Of a DNA stretch of 64,000 nucleotides, positions 25,614-36,200 are shown one piece after another. The position numbers and the translations under genes were made by a program. Source of the DNA: Maricaulis sp047308265 (GTDB lineage: Bacteria; Pseudomonadota; Alphaproteobacteria; Caulobacterales; Maricaulaceae); the NCBI RefSeq assembly GCF_047308265.1, contig NZ_JBKQWY010000010.1:62001-126000 (forward strand), in the 5' to 3' direction. Within the stretch, counting starts at the first letter, position 1. Each line of letters opens with the position of its first letter. The notes beneath the pieces were generated by a model, which had not been told where the DNA came from, did not search any database, and was given only the letters and a program-made list of their open reading frames with translations.

Positions 25614-27311
25614 ATGACGGCCGAAACAGCACTGGCTCCGCCTGCCCAGACCCAAACGCCGACCAGCGGCGCCCACATGGTGGTGCGTACGCTGGAAGAG
25701 ATCGGTGTGACCCGGATCTTTGGCTATCCCGGCGGCGCCATTATGCCGGTTTATGACGCGCTGGTCGGGTCGAGCCTGGAACACATCCTGGTTCGACACG
25801 AACAGGCCGCCAGTTTCGCGGCGGATGCCGAAGCCCGGATCACGGGCAAGGCCGGCGTGTGTCTGGCCACATCCGGTCCGGGGGCGACCAATCTCATGAC
25901 CGGGATTGCAAACGCGTATCTGGACAGTGTCCCCATGGTCATTCTGACCGGGCAGGTGCCCGCAGCCCTGATGGGCACGGACGCCTTCCAGGAAGTGGAT
26001 GTCATCGGCATGACCATGCCAGTCGTCAAACACTCCATCGTTATCCGGGATCCCGACCAGATCCCCCAACTCTTGCAGGATGCCTTCCACATTGCCGAGG
26101 AAGGCCGACCGGGCCCTGTCCTGGTCGACCTGCCCAAGAATGTCTTGCAGGCCGAGGCGAGTCCCTCTCTACCCCCAACTCGGCCCGAGACCGGGTCGCC
26201 GCCGGTATCCGATGATGCATTGGGTGCCGCGGCGGCCCTCATACGCCAATCCCGCAAGCCGGTACTCTATATAGGCGGCGGGGTGGCCCTGAGCCGGTCC
26301 GTGGATGCCGTGCGTGATTTCATGACGCGCACCGGCATCCCGACCGTCGCCACGCTGAAGGCCCTGGGCTGCGCCCATCCTGAAGCCCCATATTTCCTGG
26401 GCATGCTGGGCATGCACGGGTCGCGAGCGGCCAATGAAGCGGTTCAGGACAGCGATCTGCTGATCTGTTGCGGCGCCCGGTTTGATGACCGCGCGACCGG
26501 CAAGCTGGACGAGTTCGCCCCCAATGCGCGTATCATCCACATTGATCGGGATGCCGCAGAGATCGGTAAGCTGCGCCGCGCCGATGTGGGCATTGCCGGC
26601 TCGCTGCGAGAGATCATGGGCCGCCTCGATCCCGGCTATGTCGAGATTGATGACTGGCGTCAGATCTGCGCGGACAATAAGGAACGCACTGCGTTTCGCT
26701 ACGAGGATGCCCCGGGGAATGGCGTGTTCGCCCCGGCCCTTTTGCGGCAGTTGTCGGAAGCGGCCGGAGACGATTTCATCGCCGCCTGTGATGTCGGCCA
26801 GCACCAGATGTGGGTTGCCCAGCATTGCCGCTTTTCACGGCCGGAAGCTCACCTGACCTCCGCCGGACTTGGCGCCATGGGCTATGGTCTGCCCGCCGGT
26901 ATTGGCGCTGCCCTGGCCGCCCCCGACGCCCAGGTCATCACGGTCAGCGGCGATGGCTCGATCATGATGAACATCCAGGAACTGGCGACCGCCCGTCGCT
27001 ACAGCATTCCCGTGAAAATCCTGCTGCTGGACAATGCCTCCTTGGGCCTGGTCCGGCAGTGGCAGGAGTATTTCTTTCAGGAGAATTATTCCGAGATCGA
27101 CCTCTACGACAATCCGGATTTCGCCGAAGTCGCCCGTTCCTTCGGCATTGAAGCCTTCACCGTACACAGCCGGGAAGAAGTCCCCGGCGCCATTGAGCGC
27201 CTGCTGGCCGCCAAGGGCCCGATCCTGGCGCACGTTTTGATCGACCCGCGTGAAAATGTCTGGCCGCTGGTGCCGCCGGGCAAGTCCAACGCAGAAATGA
27301 TGGAGCATTGA
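25614..27311 (+). CDS. ilvB: Acetolactate synthase large (catalytic) subunit
   Basis: 565 residues from the ATG at 25614 with GGAGAGG upstream. A thiamine-diphosphate enzyme that condenses pyruvate with pyruvate or 2-ketobutyrate. Seen in order: IFGYPGGAIMPVYDAL, the RHEQAASFAADA segment with the catalytic Glu, GVCLATSGPGATNLMTGIA, a central FAD-binding domain, and the ThDP motif beginning SGDGSIMMNIQELATA. The small regulatory subunit follows after one base. Symbol ilvB is used in the general sense; the sequence alone does not separate ilvB, ilvG and ilvI. Confidence 0.96.
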   Translation: MTAETALAPPAQTQTPTSGAHMVVRTLEEIGVTRIFGYPGGAIMPVYDALVGSSLEHILVRHEQAASFAADAEARITGKAGVCLATSGPGATNLMTGIANAYLDSVPMVILTGQVPAALMGTDAFQEVDVIGMTMPVVKHSIVIRDPDQIPQLLQDAFHIAEEGRPGPVLVDLPKNVLQAEASPSLPPTRPETGSPPVSDDALGAAAALIRQSRKPVLYIGGGVALSRSVDAVRDFMTRTGIPTVATLKALGCAHPEAPYFLGMLGMHGSRAANEAVQDSDLLICCGARFDDRATGKLDEFAPNARIIHIDRDAAEIGKLRRADVGIAGSLREIMGRLDPGYVEIDDWRQICADNKERTAFRYEDAPGNGVFAPALLRQLSEAAGDDFIAACDVGQHQMWVAQHCRFSRPEAHLTSAGLGAMGYGLPAGIGAALAAPDAQVITVSGDGSIMMNIQELATARRYSIPVKILLLDNASLGLVRQWQEYFFQENYSEIDLYDNPDFAEVARSFGIEAFTVHSREEVPGAIERLLAAKGPILAHVLIDPRENVWPLVPPGKSNAEMMEH

Positions 27312-27312
27312 G

Positions 27313-27621
27313 ATGCGTCTAGATCTGACCGTTGACCTGTTTGACACCGAGGGCGCACTGCTGCGCCTTGTCGGTCTTGTGGAGCGCCGCGGATTCGTCA
27401 TCAACGCGATGCACAAGGCCCAGCCGACCGAAGGCATTTCGCGCATCCAGCTTCAGCTGGACCCTCGTGATTCCGGCCGCCGCGCCGATGTCCTGACCCG
27501 CCAGATCGAACGATTGTTCGATGTCAGCAAGGTCCATACGCCCGACACCCCTGATACGACCTATCAAATCGCCGGCACTCAGACCGCCGGCTGGAGCGAA
27601 CCATGTCCGCCTCGACATTGA
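27313..27621 (+). CDS. ilvN: Acetolactate synthase small subunit, short single-ACT form (IlvM-like)
   Basis: 102 residues with one ACT domain (residues about 3-75; LVGLVERRGFVINAMHKAQ). IlvN/IlvH proteins usually have about 160 residues with a second C-terminal domain, which is missing here, so the size resembles enterobacterial IlvM, whose enzyme is weakly feedback-inhibited. The tail of about 25 residues is Thr/Pro-rich and overlaps the leuA start by 19 bases in another frame. It is in the correct place directly after the large subunit. Either this enzyme relies on a different regulatory set-up, or the regulatory domain was lost when the operon compacted. Confidence 0.85.
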   Translation: MRLDLTVDLFDTEGALLRLVGLVERRGFVINAMHKAQPTEGISRIQLQLDPRDSGRRADVLTRQIERLFDVSKVHTPDTPDTTYQIAGTQTAGWSEPCPPRH

Positions 27622-29186
27622 TGAATGATAATGCCCCGGACCATGTCCGGATTTTCGACACCACCCTGCGCGATGGTGAGCAGGCCCCCGGCTTCTCTAT
27701 GCTGCCGGATGAGAAGATTGCGGTTGCTCGCATGCTCGAGAAGCTGCGGGTGGATGTCATCGAGGCCGGGTTTGCCGCCGCCTCTCCCGGCGATACCGAG
27801 GCGATCCGCCAGATCGCGCGCGAGATCACCGGCCCGACCATCTGCTCCCTGGCGCGCGCCACCGTTCGCGATATTGATGCCGCCATGCATGCGCTGGAAC
27901 CGGCCCGTCGCAAGCGGGCCCATATCTTCCTGGCCACCAGCCCGATCCACCGCGAAGCCAAATTGCGCATGAGCCGGACCGAGGTGATTGCGGCGATCGA
28001 AACGGCCCTGACCCATGCCCGTGGTGAGTTCGACGAGATTGAATTCTCGGCCGAGGATGCACTGCGCACCGAGCCGGATTTCCTAGTCGAGGCGCTCGAA
28101 TGTGCTGCCGCGCACGGAGCCGATGTCCTGAACATTCCCGACACGGTCGGCTATAGCGAGCCCACGGAAATCTATGAGCTGTTCAAACATTTGAGTGAGA
28201 CGGTGACACGTCCCGCCCATGTGATCTTCTCGGCACACTGCCATAATGATCTCGGCCTGGCCGTGGCCAATAGCCTGGCCGCCGTGCGTGGCGGCGCCCG
28301 CCAGATCGAGTGTGCCATCAACGGGATTGGCGAACGGGCGGGTAATTGCTCCCTGGAAGAAGTGGTGATGGCCATGCGGGTCCGCCCCGATGTGTTCACC
28401 GTGCCCTGTCATGTGGATACCACCGAGCTTGTCCCGGCCAGCCAGACCCTGATCCGGGCCACGCGCACCACCATAGCGCCCAACAAGGCCATCGTCGGAC
28501 GCAATGCCTTTGCGCATGAAGCCGGCATTCACCAGCACGGCATGATCGCGGATCGCCGGACCTATGAAATCATGACACCCGAGAGTGTCGGCGCCGATTC
28601 GTCCTCCCTGATCCTGGGCAAGCATTCGGGCAAACACGCCTTGTTCAAGCGTATGGCCGAGCTGGGGTATGAACCAGCCGCGGACGAGCAGGACGATATC
28701 TTTGCCCGTTTCAAGGCCTTGGCTGACGCCCATGGCGAAGTGACGGAAGCCGATCTGGTCGGTCTGATGGAAGGTTTCTCTGAATCCGGAGCCCGCTGGG
28801 AAGTGGTCCGGACCGAGCTGCGCACGACGGCCGGTCCGCGCCCCAAACAATTCGCCCGGGTGGAGTTAAGCCATCCCGAGCGCGGTCGCATGTCGGATAT
28901 CGCGTCGGGTGATGGTCCTGTAGCCGCCGCCTTCGCCGCGGTTCAGCGCATCACGCGGACCCAGGCCATTATTCTCAACCTGGAAACCCGGATGACCCGT
29001 ACACCGTCAGGCCGAGAGTTCATGGCTGAAATCGAGATCGAGATTGATGGTCGCCAGGTATCCGGTCGAGCGCGGGGGCCCGATGTCGTGACCGCCGCCA
29101 TCGATTCCCTTCTGTTTTCCCTTGAGCGTGCGCATGCCTTTGCCCACGCCGACCCTGAAAAATCACACACGGCCACGGCCGTCTGA
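27603..29186 (+). CDS. leuA: 2-isopropylmalate synthase LeuA
   Basis: 527 residues. Condenses acetyl-CoA with 2-ketoisovalerate, the first committed step of leucine synthesis. TIM-barrel domain with FDTTLRDGEQAPGFSM near the N-terminus and metal ligands in HCHNDLGLAVANS; GRNAFAHEAGIHQHG and LGKHSGKHA follow. The C-terminal part (about 395-515) is the LeuA allosteric domain that binds leucine, which supports LeuA over homocitrate or citramalate synthase. It starts inside the ilvN gene. The long C-terminal domain means feedback control by leucine is probably intact. Confidence 0.94.
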   Translation: MSASTLMNDNAPDHVRIFDTTLRDGEQAPGFSMLPDEKIAVARMLEKLRVDVIEAGFAAASPGDTEAIRQIAREITGPTICSLARATVRDIDAAMHALEPARRKRAHIFLATSPIHREAKLRMSRTEVIAAIETALTHARGEFDEIEFSAEDALRTEPDFLVEALECAAAHGADVLNIPDTVGYSEPTEIYELFKHLSETVTRPAHVIFSAHCHNDLGLAVANSLAAVRGGARQIECAINGIGERAGNCSLEEVVMAMRVRPDVFTVPCHVDTTELVPASQTLIRATRTTIAPNKAIVGRNAFAHEAGIHQHGMIADRRTYEIMTPESVGADSSSLILGKHSGKHALFKRMAELGYEPAADEQDDIFARFKALADAHGEVTEADLVGLMEGFSESGARWEVVRTELRTTAGPRPKQFARVELSHPERGRMSDIASGDGPVAAAFAAVQRITRTQAIILNLETRMTRTPSGREFMAEIEIEIDGRQVSGRARGPDVVTAAIDSLLFSLERAHAFAHADPEKSHTATAV

Positions 29187-29207
29187 CCCGAATTGAGAGT
29201 AGTTAAG

Positions 29208-30164
29208 ATGGCTATCACGGAAACCGACTTCATCTGGCGCAATGGCGAGCTGATCGACTGGCACGACGCACAAACCCATGTTCTCAGCCATGGCCTGCAC
29301 TATGGCACATCGGTGTTTGAGGGCATTCGCTGCTACGACACGCCGTCCGGTCCCCAGATCTTCCGCCTGACCGATCACATCAAACGTCTGTTTGACAGCG
29401 CCCGCATTTACCGGATGCAAATCCCGCACACGCCGGAAGAGATTATCGACGCGTGCAAACAGACCATTCGATCCAACCGCCTGAAAGACGCCTATCTGCG
29501 TCCGATTGCCTATTTTGGTTATGGGGGCCTGGGTGTCCTGCCCAGCAAGGATAACAGTGTGGATACGATCATCGCGGCCTTCCCGTGGGGTGCCTATCTG
29601 GGCGCAGACGCGCTGGAAAAGGGTGTCGATGCCTGTGTGTCGAGCTGGAACCGCGCGGCGCCCAACACCATCCCGACCGGGGCGAAAGCCGGAGGTAATT
29701 ACCTGTCTTCCTATCTGATCTCCCATGAAGCGCATGATCGCGGGTTTGATGAGGGCATTGGTCTGGACGTTCATGGTCTGGTGTCGGAAGGCGCAGGCGA
29801 AAATATCTTCGTGATCGCGGATGGCATCATCCGGACCCCTCCGACCTCGTCCTCTATCCTGTCTGGTCTGACCCGCGACAGTGTCATCCAGCTGGCCCGG
29901 GCTGAAGGTCTGGAGGTGCGGGAGCAAACCCTGTCACGCGAAAGCCTCTATCTGGCGGACGAAATCTTCTTCACCGGCACGGCCGCCGAAATCACCCCGG
30001 TTCGCTCTGTGGACCGACACGAGGTGCGGTGCGGCGGACGTGGCCCGATCACCCAATTGATGCAGGAGCGTTTCTTTGGCCTGTTCTCCGGCGCCACGCC
30101 GGACGCGCACGGATGGCTGGAAGCCGCTCACGACAATCCGATGGAGGTTCAGCATGTCGCCTGA
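29208..30164 (+). CDS. ilvE: Branched-chain amino-acid aminotransferase IlvE
   Basis: 318 residues from the ATG at 29208. Fold-type IV PLP enzyme that makes valine, leucine and isoleucine from their keto acids. Features: HGLHYGTSVFEGIRCY, the PLP Lys in PTGAKAGGNYLSSYL, EGAGENIFVI and FFTGTAAEITPV. The gene sits in the middle of the ilv-leu operon, so the last step of all three pathways is co-expressed with the earlier ones. Its end overlaps the leuC start by 11 bases. Confidence 0.96.
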   Translation: MAITETDFIWRNGELIDWHDAQTHVLSHGLHYGTSVFEGIRCYDTPSGPQIFRLTDHIKRLFDSARIYRMQIPHTPEEIIDACKQTIRSNRLKDAYLRPIAYFGYGGLGVLPSKDNSVDTIIAAFPWGAYLGADALEKGVDACVSSWNRAAPNTIPTGAKAGGNYLSSYLISHEAHDRGFDEGIGLDVHGLVSEGAGENIFVIADGIIRTPPTSSSILSGLTRDSVIQLARAEGLEVREQTLSRESLYLADEIFFTGTAAEITPVRSVDRHEVRCGGRGPITQLMQERFFGLFSGATPDAHGWLEAAHDNPMEVQHVA

Positions 30165-31593
30165 GGCGCCACGCTCCTTGTTCGAGAAAATCTGGGACAC
30201 TCATCAGGTCGCTGAGGAAAGCCACGACACACCCGGTATTCTCTATATCGATCTTCATCTGGTGCACGAGGTGACTTCGCCTCAGGCCTTTGCCGAGATT
30301 GAAGCGCGGGGGCTGCGTGTGCGCCGCCCTGATCGTGTTCTGGCGACCATTGATCATTCCACCCCGACACTGGATTTCGAACCGGGAACCCCTCCGCCCT
30401 ACGTCACGCCCCAGGCTCAGACACAGGTCGAGACGCTCCAGGACAATGCCCGTAGGCATGGCATCACCCTGCACGGGTGGGAGAGTGAACATCGCGGTAT
30501 CGTGCACGTGATCGGTCCAGAAATGGGCGCGACCCAGCCGGGCATGACCATTGTGTGCGGTGACAGCCACACGGCAACCCATGGTGCGTTTGGAGCCCTG
30601 GCCTTTGGCATCGGGACAACGGAAGTCGGTCATGTCCTGGCCACTCAATGCCTCCTGCAACGCAAGCCCAAATCCATGCGGATCACGCTGACCGGTCAGG
30701 CTCCTGACTCCGTTTCCGCCAAGGACATCATCCTCGCCATCATTGCCGAAATCGGGGTTGATGGCGGCACTGGCTGCGTGATCGAATATGCCGGGGAAGC
30801 GATTGAAGCACTCGACATGGAAGGGCGCATGACCGTCTGCAACATGTCGATCGAAGCGGGCGCGCGCGCCGGGATGATTGCCCCGGACCAGACCACGTTT
30901 GACTGGCTGAAAGACCGCCCGAAAGCCCCCAAGGGTGCTGATTGGGAGGCCGCCCTCGCCCGTTGGTCAGACCTGCGCTCGGACCCCGGTGCCACATTCG
31001 ATCGAGAGATCGAGATCGATGCCACGCAGATCCGCCCGATGGTGACCTATGGAACGGCGCCCGATGCCGGTATCGCCATCGATGCTCCGGTGCCCGCTCC
31101 GCGTACCGGCGCAGATGCCCGGGCGTTGGGATACATGAAGATGGATGCCGGTGCGACACTACAAGGCCAGGCCGTCGACCAGGTCTTCATCGGCTCGTGC
31201 ACCAATTCGCGCATCACCGATCTGCGTGAAGCGGCGGCGATTTTCCGCGGACGCAAAGTGGCTGACGGCGTGCGTGCGCTCGTCGTGCCTGGTTCCGTTC
31301 TTGTGCGCCAGCAGGCCATTGAAGAAGGGCTCGACACGGTTTTCATCGAAGCCGGAGCCGACTGGCGCCAGCCGGGATGTTCCATGTGCATCGCCATGAA
31401 TGGTGACAAGGGGCAACCGGGTGAGCTGGTTGTGTCCACGTCCAATCGGAATTTTGAAGGTCGACAGGGCCCGGGCGTTCGCACCGTCCTGGCCAGCCCG
31501 GCCACGGCGGCGGCCGCCGCCGTCACAGGTCAGATCACGGATCCCCGCTCGCTGATGGAGGATGGTCATGTCCAACATGCGCACGCCGTTTAG
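30154..31593 (+). CDS. leuC: 3-isopropylmalate dehydratase large subunit LeuC
   Basis: 479 residues from the ATG at 30154 (GGAGG 9 bases before). Aconitase-family Fe-S enzyme that converts 2- to 3-isopropylmalate with LeuD. Features: LFEKIWDTHQV, IDLHLVHEVTSPQAF, VCGDSHTATHGAFGALAFGIG, and the cluster cysteines in IGSCTNSRI and PGCSMCIAMN. Translationally overlapped with ilvE upstream; leuD starts 26 bases before its stop. Confidence 0.96.
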   Translation: MSPEAPRSLFEKIWDTHQVAEESHDTPGILYIDLHLVHEVTSPQAFAEIEARGLRVRRPDRVLATIDHSTPTLDFEPGTPPPYVTPQAQTQVETLQDNARRHGITLHGWESEHRGIVHVIGPEMGATQPGMTIVCGDSHTATHGAFGALAFGIGTTEVGHVLATQCLLQRKPKSMRITLTGQAPDSVSAKDIILAIIAEIGVDGGTGCVIEYAGEAIEALDMEGRMTVCNMSIEAGARAGMIAPDQTTFDWLKDRPKAPKGADWEAALARWSDLRSDPGATFDREIEIDATQIRPMVTYGTAPDAGIAIDAPVPAPRTGADARALGYMKMDAGATLQGQAVDQVFIGSCTNSRITDLREAAAIFRGRKVADGVRALVVPGSVLVRQQAIEEGLDTVFIEAGADWRQPGCSMCIAMNGDKGQPGELVVSTSNRNFEGRQGPGVRTVLASPATAAAAAVTGQITDPRSLMEDGHVQHAHAV

Positions 31594-32155
31594 CCCCCTG
31601 GTCAGCCGCACCTTCGTGCTTGAACAGGAAAACATTGATACCGATCAGATTATTCCGGCCCGGTTTCTCACCACGACCACCCGCACGGGGCTGGGCAAGC
31701 TGGCCTTTCATGACTGGCGTTATGATGGTGCGGGCCAGGAAAAGCCCGGCCATGCTCTGCGGGGCTACCAACCCAGCCGCCATGAAATCCTGATCGCCGG
31801 CCAGAATTTCGGGTGTGGGTCCTCTCGCGAACATGCGCCCTGGGCCTTGCATGATCTGGGCGTGCGTGTGGTGATCTCCAGCGAGATCGCCGACATCTTC
31901 CGGTCCAACTCTGCCAAGAACGGTATTCTGCCGATTATTGCCCCCAGCACGGCCCATCGCTGGCTGCTCGAGCATCCAGATGCGGAGGTTGTCGTGGATC
32001 TGGAGGATTGCTGGGTCCGGTGCGCACAGGGGCCCAGTTTCGGATTCGAGATCGAAGCCTTTGCCCGACGCTGCCTGCTGGATGGCAATGACCCGCTCGG
32101 CTTCCTGCTCGAACAGGACGACAAGATCCGAGCCTATGAGGAGGCCTGCTCATGA
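31568..32155 (+). CDS. leuD: 3-isopropylmalate dehydratase small subunit LeuD
   Basis: 195 residues. The ATG at 31568 is chosen because GGAGG (31557-31561) is 6 bases upstream; the ATG at 31562 sits directly against that site. Small swivel subunit with NIDTDQIIPARFL, FGCGSSREHAPWAL and SNSAKNGILPI, the substrate-binding segments. Forms the active dehydratase with LeuC. Overlaps leuC (26 bases) and leuB (ATGA). Confidence 0.96.
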   Translation: MSNMRTPFSPLVSRTFVLEQENIDTDQIIPARFLTTTTRTGLGKLAFHDWRYDGAGQEKPGHALRGYQPSRHEILIAGQNFGCGSSREHAPWALHDLGVRVVISSEIADIFRSNSAKNGILPIIAPSTAHRWLLEHPDAEVVVDLEDCWVRCAQGPSFGFEIEAFARRCLLDGNDPLGFLLEQDDKIRAYEEACS

Positions 32156-33216
32156 CACGCTATTCCATCGCCTTTTTGCCCGGAGACGGGATTGGACCGG
32201 AAGTGGCCGGCGCGGCCCGGACCGTTCTGGAGGCCGTGGCCCGGCGCTGCGGCTTCCAGCTTGAATTTTCGGATCACCCGTTTGGTGGAGCCGCCATCGA
32301 CCAAACCGGCGAGCCCCTGAGTGAGGCCACAACATCTGCCTGCCTGGCCGCGGATGCCGTTTTTCTCGGTGCGGTGGGCGGACCCAAATGGGACAACGCG
32401 CCCTCGCGTCCCGAGGCCGGACTTCTGGCCCTGCGCAAGGCCATGAATGTCTATGCCAATCTGCGCCCTGTCAGTGTTCATCCCGAGCTGGCCGACCGAT
32501 CTCCCCTGCGACCGGAAAAAGTGGCGGGCGTGGACATGGTCATCGTACGCGAACTGACTGGCGGCATCTATTTCGGGGAACGCGAACGCACCGAGGACAG
32601 CGCCTCGGACAAATGCACCTATTCGCGCGCCGAGATCGAAAGGGTGGCACGGATCGCCTTTGAACAGGCGCGTCAGCGCCGCGGACGCCTGACCTCTGTC
32701 GACAAGGCCAATGTACTGGAAACAAGCCGCCTGTGGCGCGAAACCGTCAGCGAAATGGGCAAGACGGACTATCCTGATATCGAGCTTGACCATATGTATG
32801 TGGATGCGGCGGCGATGCATATGCTGCGTGAACCCACCGATTTCGATGTCATCCTGACCGAGAACATGTTTGGCGATATTCTCTCGGACGAAGCCTCCAT
32901 GTTACCCGGCTCCATCGGCTTGCTGGGATCAGCCTCGCTGAGCGATCAACGTCCCGGTCTGTTTGAACCCATCCACGGGTCAGCGCCGGATATTGCCGGT
33001 CAGGGCAAGGCCAACCCGCTCGGTGCCATTGAGAGCGCGGCCCAATTGCTGGACAGCCTGGGCGAACATACGGCCGCAGGCCTTGTTCGCCGGGCCGTTG
33101 AACAGGTCCACGCCCACGCGCAATGGACCGGTGACCTGGGCGGGACACTGACAACGGTCGAGGTCACACAGGCCGTCGCCGACGCCGTGGCCGCTCCGGA
33201 ACCGGCACTGGGTTAG
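32152..33216 (+). CDS. leuB: 3-isopropylmalate dehydrogenase LeuB
   Basis: 354 residues. NAD+-dependent oxidative decarboxylation of 3-isopropylmalate. Features: LPGDGIGPEV, the Arg cluster in NVYANLRPV, RELTGGIYFGE, the DKANVLETSRLWR helix, the metal Asp in FGDILSDEASML, and EPIHGSAPDIAGQGKANP, which binds NAD. Start overlaps the leuD stop by 4 bases. Last gene of the operon; its TAG stop overlaps the TAA of the convergent neighbour by 4 bases, and no intrinsic terminator is seen between them. Confidence 0.97.
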   Translation: MTRYSIAFLPGDGIGPEVAGAARTVLEAVARRCGFQLEFSDHPFGGAAIDQTGEPLSEATTSACLAADAVFLGAVGGPKWDNAPSRPEAGLLALRKAMNVYANLRPVSVHPELADRSPLRPEKVAGVDMVIVRELTGGIYFGERERTEDSASDKCTYSRAEIERVARIAFEQARQRRGRLTSVDKANVLETSRLWRETVSEMGKTDYPDIELDHMYVDAAAMHMLREPTDFDVILTENMFGDILSDEASMLPGSIGLLGSASLSDQRPGLFEPIHGSAPDIAGQGKANPLGAIESAAQLLDSLGEHTAAGLVRRAVEQVHAHAQWTGDLGGTLTTVEVTQAVADAVAAPEPALG

Positions 33217-36200
33217 TTCGGGCCAAGTCGGGCGGCTTCAGATTCGAACTCGCCCGGCCACGCCTTGAAGAAACGCGGATTGCCCGCTTCATCCACATAG
33301 TTGGCCGTCAGACCGACTGTCATGACAGTGGAATCACGGAACACGAGATTGGAATGCATGTCCCGCATCCAATCGAGCAGGCGGTTGTGGTGTTCAAAAT
33401 CGAACTCATTCAGATTGACGTAGATGTCACAGGGGTCTCGCCCGGTTTCGGCGCAATAATCACCCGCCCCATCGGCCAGCGCAGCCTGGAAACCAGCCTG
33501 AAACTGGCGCAACAGACGCAGGTTTGACACATCCAGCTCGACAATCGCACCGCGCGTCGTGTCTTCGACCTGTGTCCAGTGTTCAAGACCGGCCAAAATG
33601 CCCTCAGTGGCCTGCTGACCGACTTCGTCGATATCGTACAAGTCGACGGACATGGACATGTCGGTCAACCCGCCAGTCACTTGCGCCATGAAATCCCCCA
33701 TACCAGGAGGCATGTTCGAACTCCCATCCGATTGTTCGGTCTCGATGAAGCCCTGCCTCAGCGTCTCCTCCACACTGGTCGCAACCTGCATCAGATCAAA
33801 CGGTGAGACATCTGCACGACGCGTATAGGCCGTCTCCCCGTTAATCGCTCGGTCCCAGGCCTGGACCACCCGGTTCGCGCGTTCGAGATACCAGATCAGC
33901 CCGTCCACATCGTCGATGTGAACATCGTAGAAATTGTTTGTCGTCTCCTGCCCATTATGGATGCCCGTCAAAGGGGCGGCATGAAGCGAATGCGTCATCA
34001 ACGTCTGGCTTCGATACACGCCCTCCTCGAGGATGTATCCCGATGCAAAGCCGCCGGCATGGGCGCGCAGGATCGGCAGCCCTGTTTCTCGGAGTTGGCG
34101 CATACAGGCGACTTCCTCTGTCAGGTAATCTGTCAGGATCGCCGTATCGCGAGCATAGTCCTCCGCAAAACGGGTAAAGCCTTCCGGCCGCCTCTCACCA
34201 TCCAGATAGGCGCTCAGCTCGACCAGTGCGAAAGAGCGGCGAGATGTCCGACACGGCCCGAGGCCCGCCAGATCACGATAGGTCGGTTCAGGGTCTTCAA
34301 AATCGGTCACGCGAACTTTGGCCAAACCGACCATCGCAAGGCCGTTGACATGATAGGCTGTCGCGGCGGTGCGCAGCTCGATTGTGTAGTCGCGACCGTC
34401 CACGAGCTCGAGATCAGAGATATCGAAATGGATCTCCGCATCCGTCCAGCTGACGATCTGGTCCAGCTCCAGGATCTCGCCGGTTTCCGGATCAGTCAGA
34501 CGCGCCTCACCGGGGGACAAACCCAAATCCCAGCCAGACAATCTCAGTGAGACATCCTCAGGATCGATCTCGACGGCGACATTGTCCCGGTTGAGGTCCA
34601 CACTCTCGTCCAGCGCAATGACAGGCGTTCGAGCACACCAGTTCACAACAGGATCGAGCGAGGTATTCACGCCATCGAGCTCCTGTCGATCCTCCGCGGC
34701 GGGGATATAACCCTGGTCCAGCCAGTAGGGGTTATCGCGATCATCTTGCTCATCCGACTCCAGTTGAGAGACCTCCCGGATCGAGCACATCGACCTCACG
34801 CTCCCGCGTTCATTGCGGCGCTCACGCGACTGAGAGCCCTCATAACTGGGATGCGTGCCGTTATAGATACGCTGACCAAGGACTTCACACATTTCCCGGT
34901 TCATCACATTTGGATCTGCCCGCCACTCGGAAAGCACGTCCGTGTGTTCACACCAGTGGTCGGCGAACACACCCGAGAACACGCCGTACAGGGTCTGGAT
35001 ATCCCGTCCTCGATAGCTGTAGTCCGGCAAGGCATCCGGTTGCTGAGACGTATACATCGACTCCAGACCAATGGGCACGACGTAATTGGGAAGTTCGTAG
35101 GCATTTCCTGACTGAAATCCCCACAGCGAGTTCGGGTTGAACATATCGCCCGCCCCGACCCAGCTCGCCAGATTCCCGGCATAACTTTCCATTGTACCGC
35201 GGCTCACCTCCGTCCCGTGCGGATCATCCCGTCCGCGCAGCCAGATTCGGGTTGCATAGGCCACGACCTCAGTTCGGTCAGAGACGAAGGGGTTGTTCGC
35301 TTCATTCGGCACGTCAGGGAAACGCGGAACGTTCAGATCGATTGCGGCCAGGACAGCCACAGCCCGTCCTGGATTCGGCCCGAGAAAACCCAAAGCCATG
35401 GATTCATTCGTGGCCCAGTTGTTCCAGCAGTCTTCATGTTCCAGCACTGCGACCGTGGGAGCGTCTGCACCCAGGGGAACGCTGAAACTGGAATACCCTC
35501 CCTCGTCTCCAGGTCCCAGAGCACGGATGACCTCAGCCCACCCCGCACCGGTGCAAAACCGCATGGATTCGATCTGCTGCGGGACATTCAGCGTCTGATT
35601 ATATTCAGCCGGGTCATATCGGTTCAGGCTGAACTGACCGGAGATCATGTCAGCATAGCGTTCATCCCCCACCGCAGGGATCGGATCGCTCATAGTGCCG
35701 TCCGCACGCACGTGCCGGTATTCCATCGGCACAGCAACACCGTTCGGCCCCGGCAAGGGAGACGACATCGGGTCCGCTCGCATCAGAAGATACTCAAGGG
35801 CGGGCATGTTTTGAACAACAGCCTCGGCGCCATGGACGAGGCCCGCAAGAGCACCGATGGCCAGATGAGCCGGCAGAACCGCTTCCTGTTGCGTCGGGTC
35901 GGGGGCCGCCCATCGCTCCCACATATGCCCCATGGCCCAACGGTCCTGGATGAAGTGCTGAGCATAGCCCTCATAAGCCAGAGCCAGAAGTTCGGCCTCC
36001 TCAATCTCCTCGGCATACTCAATCCGTTCCGCCGGGCTCATTGCCTCACGCATTTCGCGCGCATCTTCAGCCAGGCGAAGCGCATTGGTGTGGAGGTGGG
36101 CGTACATGTCCTCCGCCTGGGATCCGAAATGGACAGAATTCATGGCGCCCAGCCACCCCATGAACTCGTGGCACCGGGCCGTGTAGGCTTCATCCGGAAA

